Below are positions 8,922 to 16,868 of a stretch of 55,770 nucleotides of DNA, in pieces. Location of the stretch: positions 1 to 55,770 of the forward strand of contig CANREP010000012.1 in the NCBI GenBank assembly GCA_947629685.1, in the 5' to 3' direction. This DNA is from an uncultured Phascolarctobacterium sp. GTDB lineage: Bacteria > Bacillota > Negativicutes > Acidaminococcales > Acidaminococcaceae. The notes beneath the pieces were generated by a model, which ran no database searches, was not told the origin of the DNA, and worked only from the letters and a program-made list of their open reading frames with translations. Position numbers and translations under genes: made by a program. Each line of letters begins with the position of its first letter. Positions within the stretch are counted from its first letter, which is position 1.

Positions 8922-10187
8922 TTAAAATACTGCCAGCCCGAAAGCCTCTAAAAGCAGCATAATATTCAATACAATCACGATAGCGCCAATAATTCCCAAG
9001 GTTATCTTCAGCCTGGTACTGTTGGCATATTTGCCCATGACCTTTTGCGAAGAAGTAAGATAAATCAGCAGGCCGATAGTCCAAGGCAGCTGTACGCTTA
9101 ACGCCATCTGGGAATAAATAAGCCCTGTAAACGGGTCCTCTACAAAAAGAATTATCAGTACCGCCAGCCAATAAGTCAACAGTACGCCGTGCCAGGAATG
9201 ATAATCGCGGATATCATAGCTTTCCCGAAAGATGCCGGCATAAATACTGCCGCCGGCCATACCGGCGGTAACAGTGGATGCAATGCCCGCGAAAAGCAGC
9301 GCTACAGCAAAAATTATAGCCGCACTGCTGCCCAGCAGCGGTTTCAGCATCTCCGTCGCCTGACCCAGGTCATCTACCTGTACGCCGTTAGCAAAAAATA
9401 CCGCTGCAGCCATAAGAATCATAGCGCTGTTGATAGCCCATCCGATACCCATGGAGAGGATAGTATCCAAAAATTCAAATTTCAGCTGTTTTTGAATAAC
9501 AGCCTCATTTTCCAGATTCCACTGCCTGCTTTGGATAACCTCCGAATGCAGGAACAAATTATGGGGCATAACTACTGCTCCCAACACGCTCATAATGACC
9601 AGCAGCGACCCTTGCGGAACAGCCGGCGTTACCCAGCCTGCCGCCGCGGCTCCCCAGTCTAAAGGTACCAGGATGATTTCTACCAGGAACGATAACCCTA
9701 TTAAGGAAACAAAACCGATAATCAGATTTTCCATCTTCCGATAGGAATTTGAACGCAGCAGCCAGGAGCATAATGCTGCCATCAGGATACTGCCCAGCCA
9801 TAACGGCAGATGAAAAAGTAAATTCAACGCAATAGCGCCGCCAAGAATCTCTGCCATAGCCGTCGCTACAGCAGCCAGTACGCCTGAAAGCAGCAGCGGA
9901 CGGGACAACCATTGCGGCAGATATTCCGTAGCCGCTTCCGACAGGCACAGGCCCGTCGCTATACCAAGATGGGCCGCATTGTGCTGTAAAACTATCAGCA
10001 TAATAGTCGACAAAGTCACCATCCACAGCAGCACATATCCGTATTCCGCACCAGCTGCTAAATTGGACGCCCAGTTGCCGGGATCGATAAAGCCGACGGT
10101 AATCAAAAGTCCCGGTCCCAGATACCGCAGCAGTTCCCGTGCTTTTTCACTGGTTGTATGCTTTTTTTCGTAATCGTGCAGATTCAT
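8922..10187 (-). CDS. mntH: NRAMP-family Mn2+/Fe2+ transporter (MntH-like)
   Basis: About 421 residues, around 11 membrane helices. The metal-binding helix 1 motif 'GFIDPGNWASNLAAGAEYGY' (Asp-Pro-Gly-Asn) and helix 6 motif 'VVMPHNLFLHS' are both intact, so this is a true proton-coupled divalent metal importer rather than an NRMT-like Mg or Al variant. Mn2+ is most likely, Fe2+ possible. I chose the ATG at 10187, which has SD GAGGT 6 bases upstream, over a TTG two codons earlier. It begins 2 bp after the acetyltransferase stop codon and is presumably cotranscribed with it. Confidence 0.9.
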   Translation of the reverse strand: MNLHDYEKKHTTSEKARELLRYLGPGLLITVGFIDPGNWASNLAAGAEYGYVLLWMVTLSTIMLIVLQHNAAHLGIATGLCLSEAATEYLPQWLSRPLLLSGVLAAVATAMAEILGGAIALNLLFHLPLWLGSILMAALCSWLLRSNSYRKMENLIIGFVSLIGLSFLVEIILVPLDWGAAAAGWVTPAVPQGSLLVIMSVLGAVVMPHNLFLHSEVIQSRQWNLENEAVIQKQLKFEFLDTILSMGIGWAINSAMILMAAAVFFANGVQVDDLGQATEMLKPLLGSSAAIIFAVALLFAGIASTVTAGMAGGSIYAGIFRESYDIRDYHSWHGVLLTYWLAVLIILFVEDPFTGLIYSQMALSVQLPWTIGLLIYLTSSQKVMGKYANSTRLKITLGIIGAIVIVLNIMLLLEAFGLAVF

Positions 10188-10189
10188 GT

Positions 10190-10774
10190 TCAAACCTCAT
10201 TAAAAGCTTTCACAACTGCCGCTACCTCATCCGGCGCAAGCTCTGTAAACTTTACCGGCGGCGTGGGGCTGCCGCTGTAACAGCCTACACACTTTTCCAT
10301 CCAGACTACATCTTGCCACTCATCCAATTTAAACCCCGCTTTATGGAAAGTACCGACCATCTTATACCCGTTTTTAGCATGAAAACTGATACTTGCCGTA
10401 TTGGTAGCCGTAATGCAGGCATAAAGATTGATAATCCCCTGCCGCTGCAACAGTTTTTCCATAGCTGCATACAGTTGAGCACCGATTCCGGCGCCGCGTA
10501 CAGCAGCCGACAGGTAGACCGTTACTTCCACATCCCACTGATAAGCAGCTCTTTCCAGATAACGGTGCGCGTAGGCATATCCTTCTATCTTCCCTTCCCG
10601 TTCATAGACCAGGTAAGGATATTCTGCCGCAATACTTTTTATTCTTTCTGCAAATTCTGCCGCAGACGGCACTTCATATTCGAATGATATGGCCGTATCC
10701 GTAATAAAAGGCTGGTAAACCCGCAATATATCAGCCGCGTCTTCCGGCCGGGCCAACCTTAAGTTTTCCTTCAT
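10190..10774 (-). CDS. GNAT N-acetyltransferase, phosphinothricin acetyltransferase-like
   Basis: 194 residues. The ATG at 10774 has a strong SD (AAGGAGG, 6-7 bases); an upstream in-frame ATG has none. 'VYQPFITDTAISFEYEVPSAAEFAERI' and 'EGYAYAHRYLERAAYQWDVEVTVYL' are typical of the Pat/Bar/YncA group, followed by the acetyl-CoA loop 'RGAGIGAQLYAAMEK' and a 'ACITATNTASISFHAKNGY' C-terminus. Family members acetylate amino acid-like compounds such as phosphinothricin or methionine sulfoximine; the natural substrate is unknown. A terminator ends only a few bases before its SD, so its promoter is unclear. Confidence 0.85.
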   Translation of the reverse strand: MKENLRLARPEDAADILRVYQPFITDTAISFEYEVPSAAEFAERIKSIAAEYPYLVYEREGKIEGYAYAHRYLERAAYQWDVEVTVYLSAAVRGAGIGAQLYAAMEKLLQRQGIINLYACITATNTASISFHAKNGYKMVGTFHKAGFKLDEWQDVVWMEKCVGCYSGSPTPPVKFTELAPDEVAAVVKAFNEV

Positions 10775-10790
10775 AAAATACCTCCTTATC

Positions 10791-10820
10791 AAAAACGGCC
10801 GCCCTGCGGCAGCCGTTTTT
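10791..10820. terminator. Terminator between DUF4127 gene and GNAT gene
   Basis: Outer arms AAAAACGGC / GCCGTTTTT with a GC-rich inner stem; T-runs on both strands. It ends the leftward DUF4127 transcript and abuts the Shine-Dalgarno of the next gene. Confidence 0.8.
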
Positions 10821-10823
10821 CTA

Positions 10824-12398
10824 CTATTTTTCCGCTACATAAACCTCAAACATCCTCTGCCAGGGCAGGGTAAAGCGATAATGCTGTACAGCATCGCCCA
10901 GCAGCGGCGCAGCCAGCTCGGTAATATCGCTTGTAATGCGTTTTTCCGCTTCCTTGGTCTGTTCTGCATCAAGCCCGCTGTTAGGCCAATGATTAGGCCA
11001 GATCAGTTCCTGATAGACGCGCATCCTGACATTAGCCTGATAAGCCCAGTCATCCAGGTATCTGATATTGAGCAGTTCATCTTTAGCACCAGGTTTATAC
11101 ATATCCGTCAAGAGACCCTGCGCCAACGCAAAGCCTAAAGAGTTGCCGGCAGTATTCCAGCCGCTGTATGCAGCCAGACGATATGCATCTCCCTGCTCAA
11201 ACAGCGTACTTACCAGCGCGTTATCGGCACCGTTACCGTATTTAATATCGGCTACAGCAAGATTTCTGCCCTCATCCAGCAGGCGGTGCAGCTTCCCGGC
11301 AAACTTTTCTGTTTCCGGCGTCAGCGTATAATTATTAGCGGCATTAGACGCTTCCAGCGTGATTCCGTCACGGGGAGTATTCAAAGCCAGCGTCAGTTGC
11401 GCTTCTTTATCCTGTGCCACAGGGATAGCCCCTGCCGCATAGATATGGTGCTTGACGCTGACAGCGACAGTATCATCCTCATAAGACGGAATAGTCCTGC
11501 CGCCTGCGCCGGGAGCATATACTGCATTGACAAAAGGCAGACGATACTGCAGCCTGGTAGACGCCCGGCTCAAAAGCAGCATTCCCAACTGGTCAGCGCC
11601 GGCAAAAAAGCGGATGCGTTCTTTAGGCAGCTCATTGACCAGGATATCAAGATCCCTGGCTTCTCTGTGCGCCTGCGAATAAGTAGCCGTATCGTCACGT
11701 CCCACCAGCATATAATCAAAATCGCCGCTTTCCACACCGTGCATCAAGAGCTCAGTAGCCTTGATATTATTATGACGGCGGCTGTACATATCTTCCAAAA
11801 TATCCTTAGGAATGGACAACCGCAGTTCGGCCAGTTCTCTTACTTCCTTCCGTCCGATCTCCTTGGCCTCCAGCTTGTCCTCAAGCGCTCCCAGACGGAA
11901 AAGCTTGCTACCCCACTGCTCATAATACTCCGGCTCCACCGGCGCGCCGCTTTGCTTAGGAGAACGCATGATAGTAGTAAAGACGTAAACAAGTTTGTTG
12001 CCGTAGTTTTTTTTCAGATCCAGCAGCATCTGCGCACGTTCCTTGATTACCTCCGGCGGTATTTCGTGCGTCCTTGAAGCCACCAAGCCCCCATATAAAA
12101 GAGCGTCGGAAGAAGCTATGACAGCCAGCGATTCCGGCATATTTTCATTCAGCCAGGCAAACATCTTTTCAGGATCGCCGCTGCGGTCGGCAGAAGCAAT
12201 ATACTCTCTTGGCGGCACCTTTACATCCCAACCGGCTTCACGCATAGTCTGGACGCTATAATCCAGACATACCGGCCTGTTATCCATAGGTATATATAAA
12301 ATGGTGCCTTTTTCTGCCGCTGCTGCCGGCAGGCTGTAAAACATAGCTGCCATCAAAAACATCAGCAATAATCTTTTCACCTTCATCACTTCTTTCAT
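10824..12398 (-). CDS. DUF4127 family exported protein
   Basis: 524 residues. A signal peptide (MKVKRLLLMFLMAAMFYSLP) ends at AAAAE. The family hallmarks are present: 'LYIPMDNRPVCLDYSVQTM' near the N-terminus, 'ASSDALLYGGLVASR', 'RSPKQSGAPVEPEYY', 'YMLVGRDDTATYSQAHRE' and 'GADQLGMLLLSRA'. DUF4127 has no established activity as far as I know. The start is uncertain: the ATG at 12386 fits the signal peptide equally well, and neither has a strong SD. It is flanked by terminators on both sides, so monocistronic. Confidence 0.85.
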   Translation of the reverse strand: MKEVMKVKRLLLMFLMAAMFYSLPAAAAEKGTILYIPMDNRPVCLDYSVQTMREAGWDVKVPPREYIASADRSGDPEKMFAWLNENMPESLAVIASSDALLYGGLVASRTHEIPPEVIKERAQMLLDLKKNYGNKLVYVFTTIMRSPKQSGAPVEPEYYEQWGSKLFRLGALEDKLEAKEIGRKEVRELAELRLSIPKDILEDMYSRRHNNIKATELLMHGVESGDFDYMLVGRDDTATYSQAHREARDLDILVNELPKERIRFFAGADQLGMLLLSRASTRLQYRLPFVNAVYAPGAGGRTIPSYEDDTVAVSVKHHIYAAGAIPVAQDKEAQLTLALNTPRDGITLEASNAANNYTLTPETEKFAGKLHRLLDEGRNLAVADIKYGNGADNALVSTLFEQGDAYRLAAYSGWNTAGNSLGFALAQGLLTDMYKPGAKDELLNIRYLDDWAYQANVRMRVYQELIWPNHWPNSGLDAEQTKEAEKRITSDITELAAPLLGDAVQHYRFTLPWQRMFEVYVAEK

Positions 12399-12406
12399 CA
12401 GGAAAT

Positions 12407-12441
12407 AAAAAAACTCTGGCTGTATAATTCTACAGCCAGAG
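12407..12441 (-). terminator. Terminator of the amino-acid ABC operon
   Basis: Arms CTCTGGCTGTA / TACAGCCAGAG around a 6-base loop, followed leftward by seven T's. Lies 15 bp after the ATPase stop codon. Confidence 0.9.
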
Positions 12442-12456
12442 CATATTATCCTGCTA

Positions 12457-13200
12457 TCAATTTTGAAAACGTTTCAGGAAGTCTTTGGTACGCTGATTCT
12501 GCGGTTTATTGAATAATTCGTCAGGCGGGGCATCCTCTGCTACTACGCCCTGGTCGATAAAGATGACCCTGCTGGATACATCGCGGGCAAAAGCCATCTC
12601 GTGAGTTACGATAACCATGGTAAGCCCTTCCTGGGCCAGCTCACGCATAACGTGCAGCACCTCGCCTACCATTTCAGGGTCCAGCGCGGAAGTAGGCTCG
12701 TCCATGAGCAGTACCTCTGGTTCCAGCGCCAGCGCCCTGGCAATAGCCACACGCTGCTTCTGACCGCCGGAAAGCTGATGAGGTTTTGCATTGACATAGC
12801 TGTCCATACCAACATGCTTGAGATATTTGATTGCCGTTGCCTTGGCAGCTTCCTTATTTTTTCCCAGCACCTTGATTTGACCTACAGTACAGTTTTCCAG
12901 CACCGTCATATTATTGAATAAATTAAAAGACTGAAAAACCATACCTACCTTGGTACGAAACAGCGTCAGCTTCTTAAAAGCATCCTTCAGGCTCTGCCCG
13001 CGGTACAAAATCTCACCGCCGCTGGGCTGCTCCAGATGGTTGATGCAGCGGATCAGCGTTGATTTACCGCTGCCGGAAGGCCCGATGATGCAGACCACAT
13101 CGCCGCGGTAGACGTCAAAACTGATACCCTTGAGGATTTCTCTTTCGCCGAAGCTTTTTTTCAAATCTCTTACCGATACTAAAAGTTCCCTATTTTCCAT
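12457..13200 (-). CDS. Polar amino-acid ABC transporter ATP-binding protein (GlnQ/HisP type)
   Basis: 247 residues, the usual length. Walker [10 protein letters not shown] (about residue 40), Q-loop '[16 protein letters not shown]', signature '[15 protein letters not shown]', Walker B '[20 protein letters not shown]', switch '[14 protein letters not shown]'. The 'TSALDPE(M/L)VGEVL' and 'THEM.FAR' strings are specific to the polar amino-acid (PAAT) subfamily. It starts 3 bp after the permease stop codon. Confidence 0.95.
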   Translation of the reverse strand: MENRELLVSVRDLKKSFGEREILKGISFDVYRGDVVCIIGPSGSGKSTLIRCINHLEQPSGGEILYRGQSLKDAFKKLTLFRTKVGMVFQSFNLFNNMTVLENCTVGQIKVLGKNKEAAKATAIKYLKHVGMDSYVNAKPHQLSGGQKQRVAIARALALEPEVLLMDEPTSALDPEMVGEVLHVMRELAQEGLTMVIVTHEMAFARDVSSRVIFIDQGVVAEDAPPDELFNKPQNQRTKDFLKRFQN

Positions 13201-13203
13201 AGC

Positions 13204-13998
13204 TTAATACCGCCCTTTCTGTTTTTTCGTAGGCAGCGGTACATGTCCGCAAGGATCCATCATGGGGTCATATTCCACCAGCTGGTAATCCTTCGGGCCG
13301 TCCATCTTGCTTTCCACCCAGCGCAGCAGCCTGGAAGCGGTAAAAGTCATAATAAAATAAATTACGCAGGTAATAAAGAAGATTTCAAAATACTTATAAT
13401 AAACGCCTGCCGCCGACTTGGAGGCAAAATACAGCTCCGTTACAGAAATAACATTCAGCACGGAAGTATCCTTGATATTGATAATCAGATTGTTGCCCAG
13501 CTGCGGCATAACATTGCGCAGGGCTTGGGGCAGGATAACGCAACGCATGGTCTGGAAATGGTCCATACCAATAGCGACAGCAGCTTCTTTCTGACCAATA
13601 TCGACGGATTCGATACCGCCGCGGACAGTTTCCGCCATATAAGCGCCGGTATTGATAGAAACAACCAGGAAACCGGCAAACATCGGTGACATATCAATAT
13701 TAAACACGCTCATAGCGCCATAATAGACTACCATTGCCTGCACGATCATAGGCGTTCCGCGGAATATTTCCACATAGGCGTCCAGCAGCCACTGCAGCGC
13801 TTTTACAACAGATTTTTTTACCTGACCGTCATTTTCATCTAAAGGGATTGTTTGGATAATACCCACTACCAGACCAATCAGACAGCCTATAAAGGTACCA
13901 ACTATAGCCAGTAACAAAGTTACTACAGCACCTTTTATTAAAACAGTTCCATACTGATCCAGTAAAAATGCTACCCAACCAAAAAATGTTTCCGGCAT
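13204..13998 (-). CDS. Polar amino-acid ABC transporter permease (GlnP/HisM type)
   Basis: About 264 residues with several hydrophobic segments and the EAA loop 'EAAVAIGMDHFQTMRCVILPQALRNVMP'. 'VEIFRGTPMIVQAMVVYYG' is diagnostic of the PAAT permeases. The ATG at 13998 has a plausible upstream SD (GGTGG); GTG codons at 14010 and 14007 are alternative starts with poorer spacing. Only one permease gene is present, so it probably forms a homodimer. The hydrophilic insert at about residues 50-65 is somewhat longer than I would expect. Confidence 0.92.
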   Translation of the reverse strand: MPETFFGWVAFLLDQYGTVLIKGAVVTLLLAIVGTFIGCLIGLVVGIIQTIPLDENDGQVKKSVVKALQWLLDAYVEIFRGTPMIVQAMVVYYGAMSVFNIDMSPMFAGFLVVSINTGAYMAETVRGGIESVDIGQKEAAVAIGMDHFQTMRCVILPQALRNVMPQLGNNLIINIKDTSVLNVISVTELYFASKSAAGVYYKYFEIFFITCVIYFIMTFTASRLLRWVESKMDGPKDYQLVEYDPMMDPCGHVPLPTKKQKGRY

Positions 13999-14039
13999 AG
14001 GAGGCACCACCTTCTTTTAATCTTTTTAATAATACAATA

Positions 14040-14062
14040 AGGGCGGCACTACCTGCCGCCCT
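14040..14062 (-). terminator. Intercistronic hairpin after the amino-acid SBP gene
   Basis: Arms AGGGCGGCA / TGCCGCCCT with a 5-base loop, followed leftward by TATTGTATT, an imperfect T-tract. Probably a partial terminator that raises binding-protein expression relative to permease and ATPase, mirroring the hairpin at 7254-7277. Confidence 0.6.
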
Positions 14063-14077
14063 AAAAATTACAGGCTC

Positions 14078-14932
14078 TTATTTTACCAAAGGTTGTTTTT
14101 TGATAGCTTCATCCATAATCTTGTTGAAGTCAGCTTCGGTCATACCGCCGAGTACTTTGTTCATAGCGTCAACCAGTTCTTTGTTGCCTTTTTTAACAGC
14201 AATACCGATTTCAACGTCTTCTCTGGAAGTCTTGAAGCCTTTGCCTTCCGGGAAAGTAACCATAGCCAATTCAGGGTTTGCATATGCAGCAGCTTTAGCA
14301 GTCGGGATATCGGTAACGATAAGGTTGCATTTGCCGGATTTCAAAGCAACTACCATGCCGGGAACAGTATCAATTGCCGGCAGTTTGGTAACTTCGGGCA
14401 CTTGGTCGATTTGGTCATACCAGATAGTGTTCAGCTGAGAAGTTGCTACAGAACCTTTCAGGTCTGCCACACTCTTAGCCTGGGCTTGCGGAGAATCTTT
14501 TCTAACCAGGGCAACTACATTTGCATAGTAGTAAGGTTTGGTGAAATCGACGGTTTCTTTACGTTTGGAGGTAATGGACATACCTGCGATTGCAGCGTCA
14601 ATCTTGCCGCTTACTACTGCCGGAGCCAGTCCGTCCCATTCGATTTTATGAATTTGCAGTTCAGCGCCCATGGAATCAGCCAATTTTTTAGCAATGATTA
14701 CGTCGTAACCATAAGCATATTCGCTGGAGCCTTCAATTTTAACAGCGCCGCCTTCAGCGGAAGTCTGAGACCAGTTATAAGGTGCGTAAGCACATTCCAT
14801 GCCAACCTTCAGTACTTTTTTGCCGTCAGCTTTTTTACCGCTGTCGCCGCAGCCTGCAGTAACAGCCAGGGCAGCAATCATAGCGCCGCATACGGCAGCT
14901 TTCAAGAATTTTTTCAAGTTCATCAACAACAC
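14078..14932 (-). CDS. Polar amino-acid ABC transporter substrate-binding lipoprotein
   Basis: 284 residues. Lipobox 'ALAVTAGCGDSG' (Cys about 28). SBP family 3 features: 'LKVGMECAYAPYNWSQ', 'GYDVIIAKKLADSMGAELQIHKIEWDGLAPAVVSGKIDAAIAGMSIT' and 'RKETVDFTKPYYYANVVALV'. Periplasmic receptor for a polar amino acid; the ligand (Arg/Lys, Gln or Cys type) is unresolved. A GTG at 14932 (SD GAAGG, 6 bases) or an ATG at 14923 could be the start. First gene of the operon. Confidence 0.93.
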   Translation of the reverse strand: MLLMNLKKFLKAAVCGAMIAALAVTAGCGDSGKKADGKKVLKVGMECAYAPYNWSQTSAEGGAVKIEGSSEYAYGYDVIIAKKLADSMGAELQIHKIEWDGLAPAVVSGKIDAAIAGMSITSKRKETVDFTKPYYYANVVALVRKDSPQAQAKSVADLKGSVATSQLNTIWYDQIDQVPEVTKLPAIDTVPGMVVALKSGKCNLIVTDIPTAKAAAYANPELAMVTFPEGKGFKTSREDVEIGIAVKKGNKELVDAMNKVLGGMTEADFNKIMDEAIKKQPLVK

Positions 14933-14945
14933 GCCTTTCCTTCTT

Positions 14946-15104
14946 TTACTGTAATGATTTTCCTGCTGTCAGCCTGAAAGTAATACTTCTGCCGCGCAGT
15001 CTCCGGGGATTTTTACCAGAATATTTATTGCGTAATACTTCAAAAGCACCAACAATAGTTAACAGCATGATATAAGCATCATTTTTACCGATACTTTGTA
15101 ACAT
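14946..15104 (-). CDS. Possible 52-residue small protein upstream of the amino-acid SBP gene
   Basis: A 52-codon frame starts at an ATG at 15104 and ends at a TAA at 14946, ending 13 bases before the SBP start. Its product has a hydrophobic stretch ('YIMLLTIVGAFEVL') followed by a basic segment ('NPRRLRGR'). No good Shine-Dalgarno precedes the ATG at 15104 or the internal one at 15068, and the first ATG lies inside the TATAGT promoter-like box, so this may be chance. The rest of the 385-bp gap (14933-15317) holds only that AT-rich promoter-like region and the guaB terminator. Confidence 0.2.
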   Translation of the reverse strand: MLQSIGKNDAYIMLLTIVGAFEVLRNKYSGKNPRRLRGRSITFRLTAGKSLQ

Positions 15105-15250
15105 TTTACTATAAAATAATATTCATTACAACAAAAATATTTCATAGATTTTAGCCAAAGAAAATATGTTAATTTTGAAACATATTTATATGAGCTTTCT
15201 CTCTGTATTTACATATAAGTTCCCGAAAACCTAAATTAAGCATCTTCAAG

Positions 15251-15281
15251 CAAAAGCACCCATACATACAGTATGGGTGCT
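15251..15281 (-). terminator. Terminator of the purine operon after guaB
   Basis: Arms AGCACCCATAC / GTATGGGTGCT with a 5-base loop, followed leftward by TTTTGCTT. It lies about 40 bp after the guaB stop codon. Confidence 0.75.
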
Positions 15282-15317
15282 CTGCAGAGGCCAAAATCAC
15301 TTTAAACCTGACGAGGT

Positions 15318-16829
15318 TTATTTTACGTAGTTATTGCTGGTATTATCCTTCAGGATAACGTCGTGTGCGCCGCCTTCCACGATAGAGGTTGCAGAAACAA
15401 GCGTCAGTTTTGCTTTTTCCTGCAGTTCGGGGATATTCAGTGCGCCGCAGTTGCACATGGTAGAACGTACTTTATTCAAAGTAAGAGTAACGTTATCTTT
15501 CAGCGGACCTGCATACGGAACGTAGGAGTCAACGCCTTCTTCAAAGGAAAGCTTTGCTGCCCCGCCCATATCATAACGCTGCCAGTTACGTGCACGATTG
15601 GAACCTTCGCCCCAATATTCTTTCATGTAGTTGCCGTTGATGTTAACCTTATTGGTCGGGCTTTCATCAAAGCGGGCAAAATAACGGCCCAGCATTAAAA
15701 AGTCTGCGCCCATAGCCAGCGCTAAGGTCATATGATAATCGTAAACGATACCGCCGTCAGAGCAGATAGGCACATAAACGCCGGTTTCTTTGTAGTATTC
15801 GTCACGTGCTTTGGCAACTTCAATCAGAGCGGTAGCCTGGCCGCGGCCGATACCTTTTTGTTCGCGGGTAATGCAGATAGAGCCGCCGCCGATACCTACT
15901 TTAACAAAATCAGCGCCTGCTTCTGCCAGGAAGCGGAAACCTTCGGCATCAACTACGTTACCTGCGCCTACTTTGACGCTGTCGCCGTAATGCTCACGAA
16001 TCCAGTCGAGAGTAATTTTCTGCCATGCGCTGTAACCTTCTGAGGAGTCGATGCACAGTACGTCTACACCTGCATCAATCAGAGCCGGAACACGTTCCGC
16101 ATAGTCGCGGGTGTTGATGCCAGCGCCGACAACATGGCGTTTTTTGCTGTCCAAAAGTTCCAGCGGATATTCTTTATGGGAAGCATAGTCTTTACGGAAT
16201 ACCATGTACAGCAGACGGCCTTCATCGTCCAGAATCGGCAGGGTATTCAGCTTGTGATCCCAGATGATGTCGTTGGCTTCCTGCAGGGTAGTGTCCTTGC
16301 CGGCAACAATCATCTGATCAATCGGGGTCATAAATTCTTTGACCTTGGTATCAAGGCTCATACGGCTCACGCGGTAGTCGCGGCTGGTAACGATACCTTC
16401 CAGCTTGCCGTTGACGGTACCGTCGGACGTAACCGCAACGGTGGAATGGCCGGTACGGTCTTTCAAAGCAATGATATCAGCCAGGGTGCTGTCAGGACGT
16501 ATATTAGAATCGCTGCTGACAAAGCCTGCGCGATGGCTTTTTACACGGGCAACCATAGCAGCTTCATCCTGAATGGACTGAGAGCCGTAAATAAAGGAAA
16601 TGCCGCCTTCTTTAGAAAGAGCAATAGCCAGCTTTTCGCCGGATACAGACTGCATGATAGCGGAAACCAGCGGAATGTTCATGGTGATAGCCGGGGTTTC
16701 GCCTTTTTTGAATTTTACCAACGGAGTACGCAGGTCAACATTGGTCGGAATGCATTTTTCAGAAGAGTAACCGGGAACCAGAAGATACTCACTAAAAGTA
16801 TGAGCCGGTTCATCATAATAAAAAGCCAT
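15318..16829 (-). CDS. guaB: IMP dehydrogenase, Tritrichomonas-foetus-like form
   Basis: Oxidises IMP to XMP with NAD+, the committed step to GMP. 503 residues: a TIM barrel interrupted by two CBS domains (about 100-220). The catalytic loop '[19 protein letters not shown]' places the nucleophile at Cys319. The flap '[16 protein letters not shown]' puts the Arg-Tyr pair at 418-419 and is followed by '[13 protein letters not shown]'. Length, Cys319 and Arg418/Tyr419 coincide exactly with what I recall of the T. foetus enzyme, and long stretches look near-identical, unlike the shorter E. coli/Bacillus form (about 488). It follows purD by 39 bp as the last gene of the purine operon, linking IMP synthesis to GMP. 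Confidence 0.95.
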   Translation of the reverse strand: MAFYYDEPAHTFSEYLLVPGYSSEKCIPTNVDLRTPLVKFKKGETPAITMNIPLVSAIMQSVSGEKLAIALSKEGGISFIYGSQSIQDEAAMVARVKSHRAGFVSSDSNIRPDSTLADIIALKDRTGHSTVAVTSDGTVNGKLEGIVTSRDYRVSRMSLDTKVKEFMTPIDQMIVAGKDTTLQEANDIIWDHKLNTLPILDDEGRLLYMVFRKDYASHKEYPLELLDSKKRHVVGAGINTRDYAERVPALIDAGVDVLCIDSSEGYSAWQKITLDWIREHYGDSVKVGAGNVVDAEGFRFLAEAGADFVKVGIGGGSICITREQKGIGRGQATALIEVAKARDEYYKETGVYVPICSDGGIVYDYHMTLALAMGADFLMLGRYFARFDESPTNKVNINGNYMKEYWGEGSNRARNWQRYDMGGAAKLSFEEGVDSYVPYAGPLKDNVTLTLNKVRSTMCNCGALNIPELQEKAKLTLVSATSIVEGGAHDVILKDNTSNNYVK

Positions 16830-16868
16830 CGTTCATCATCCTTTTCTCAAATTTATATTTTATATATT

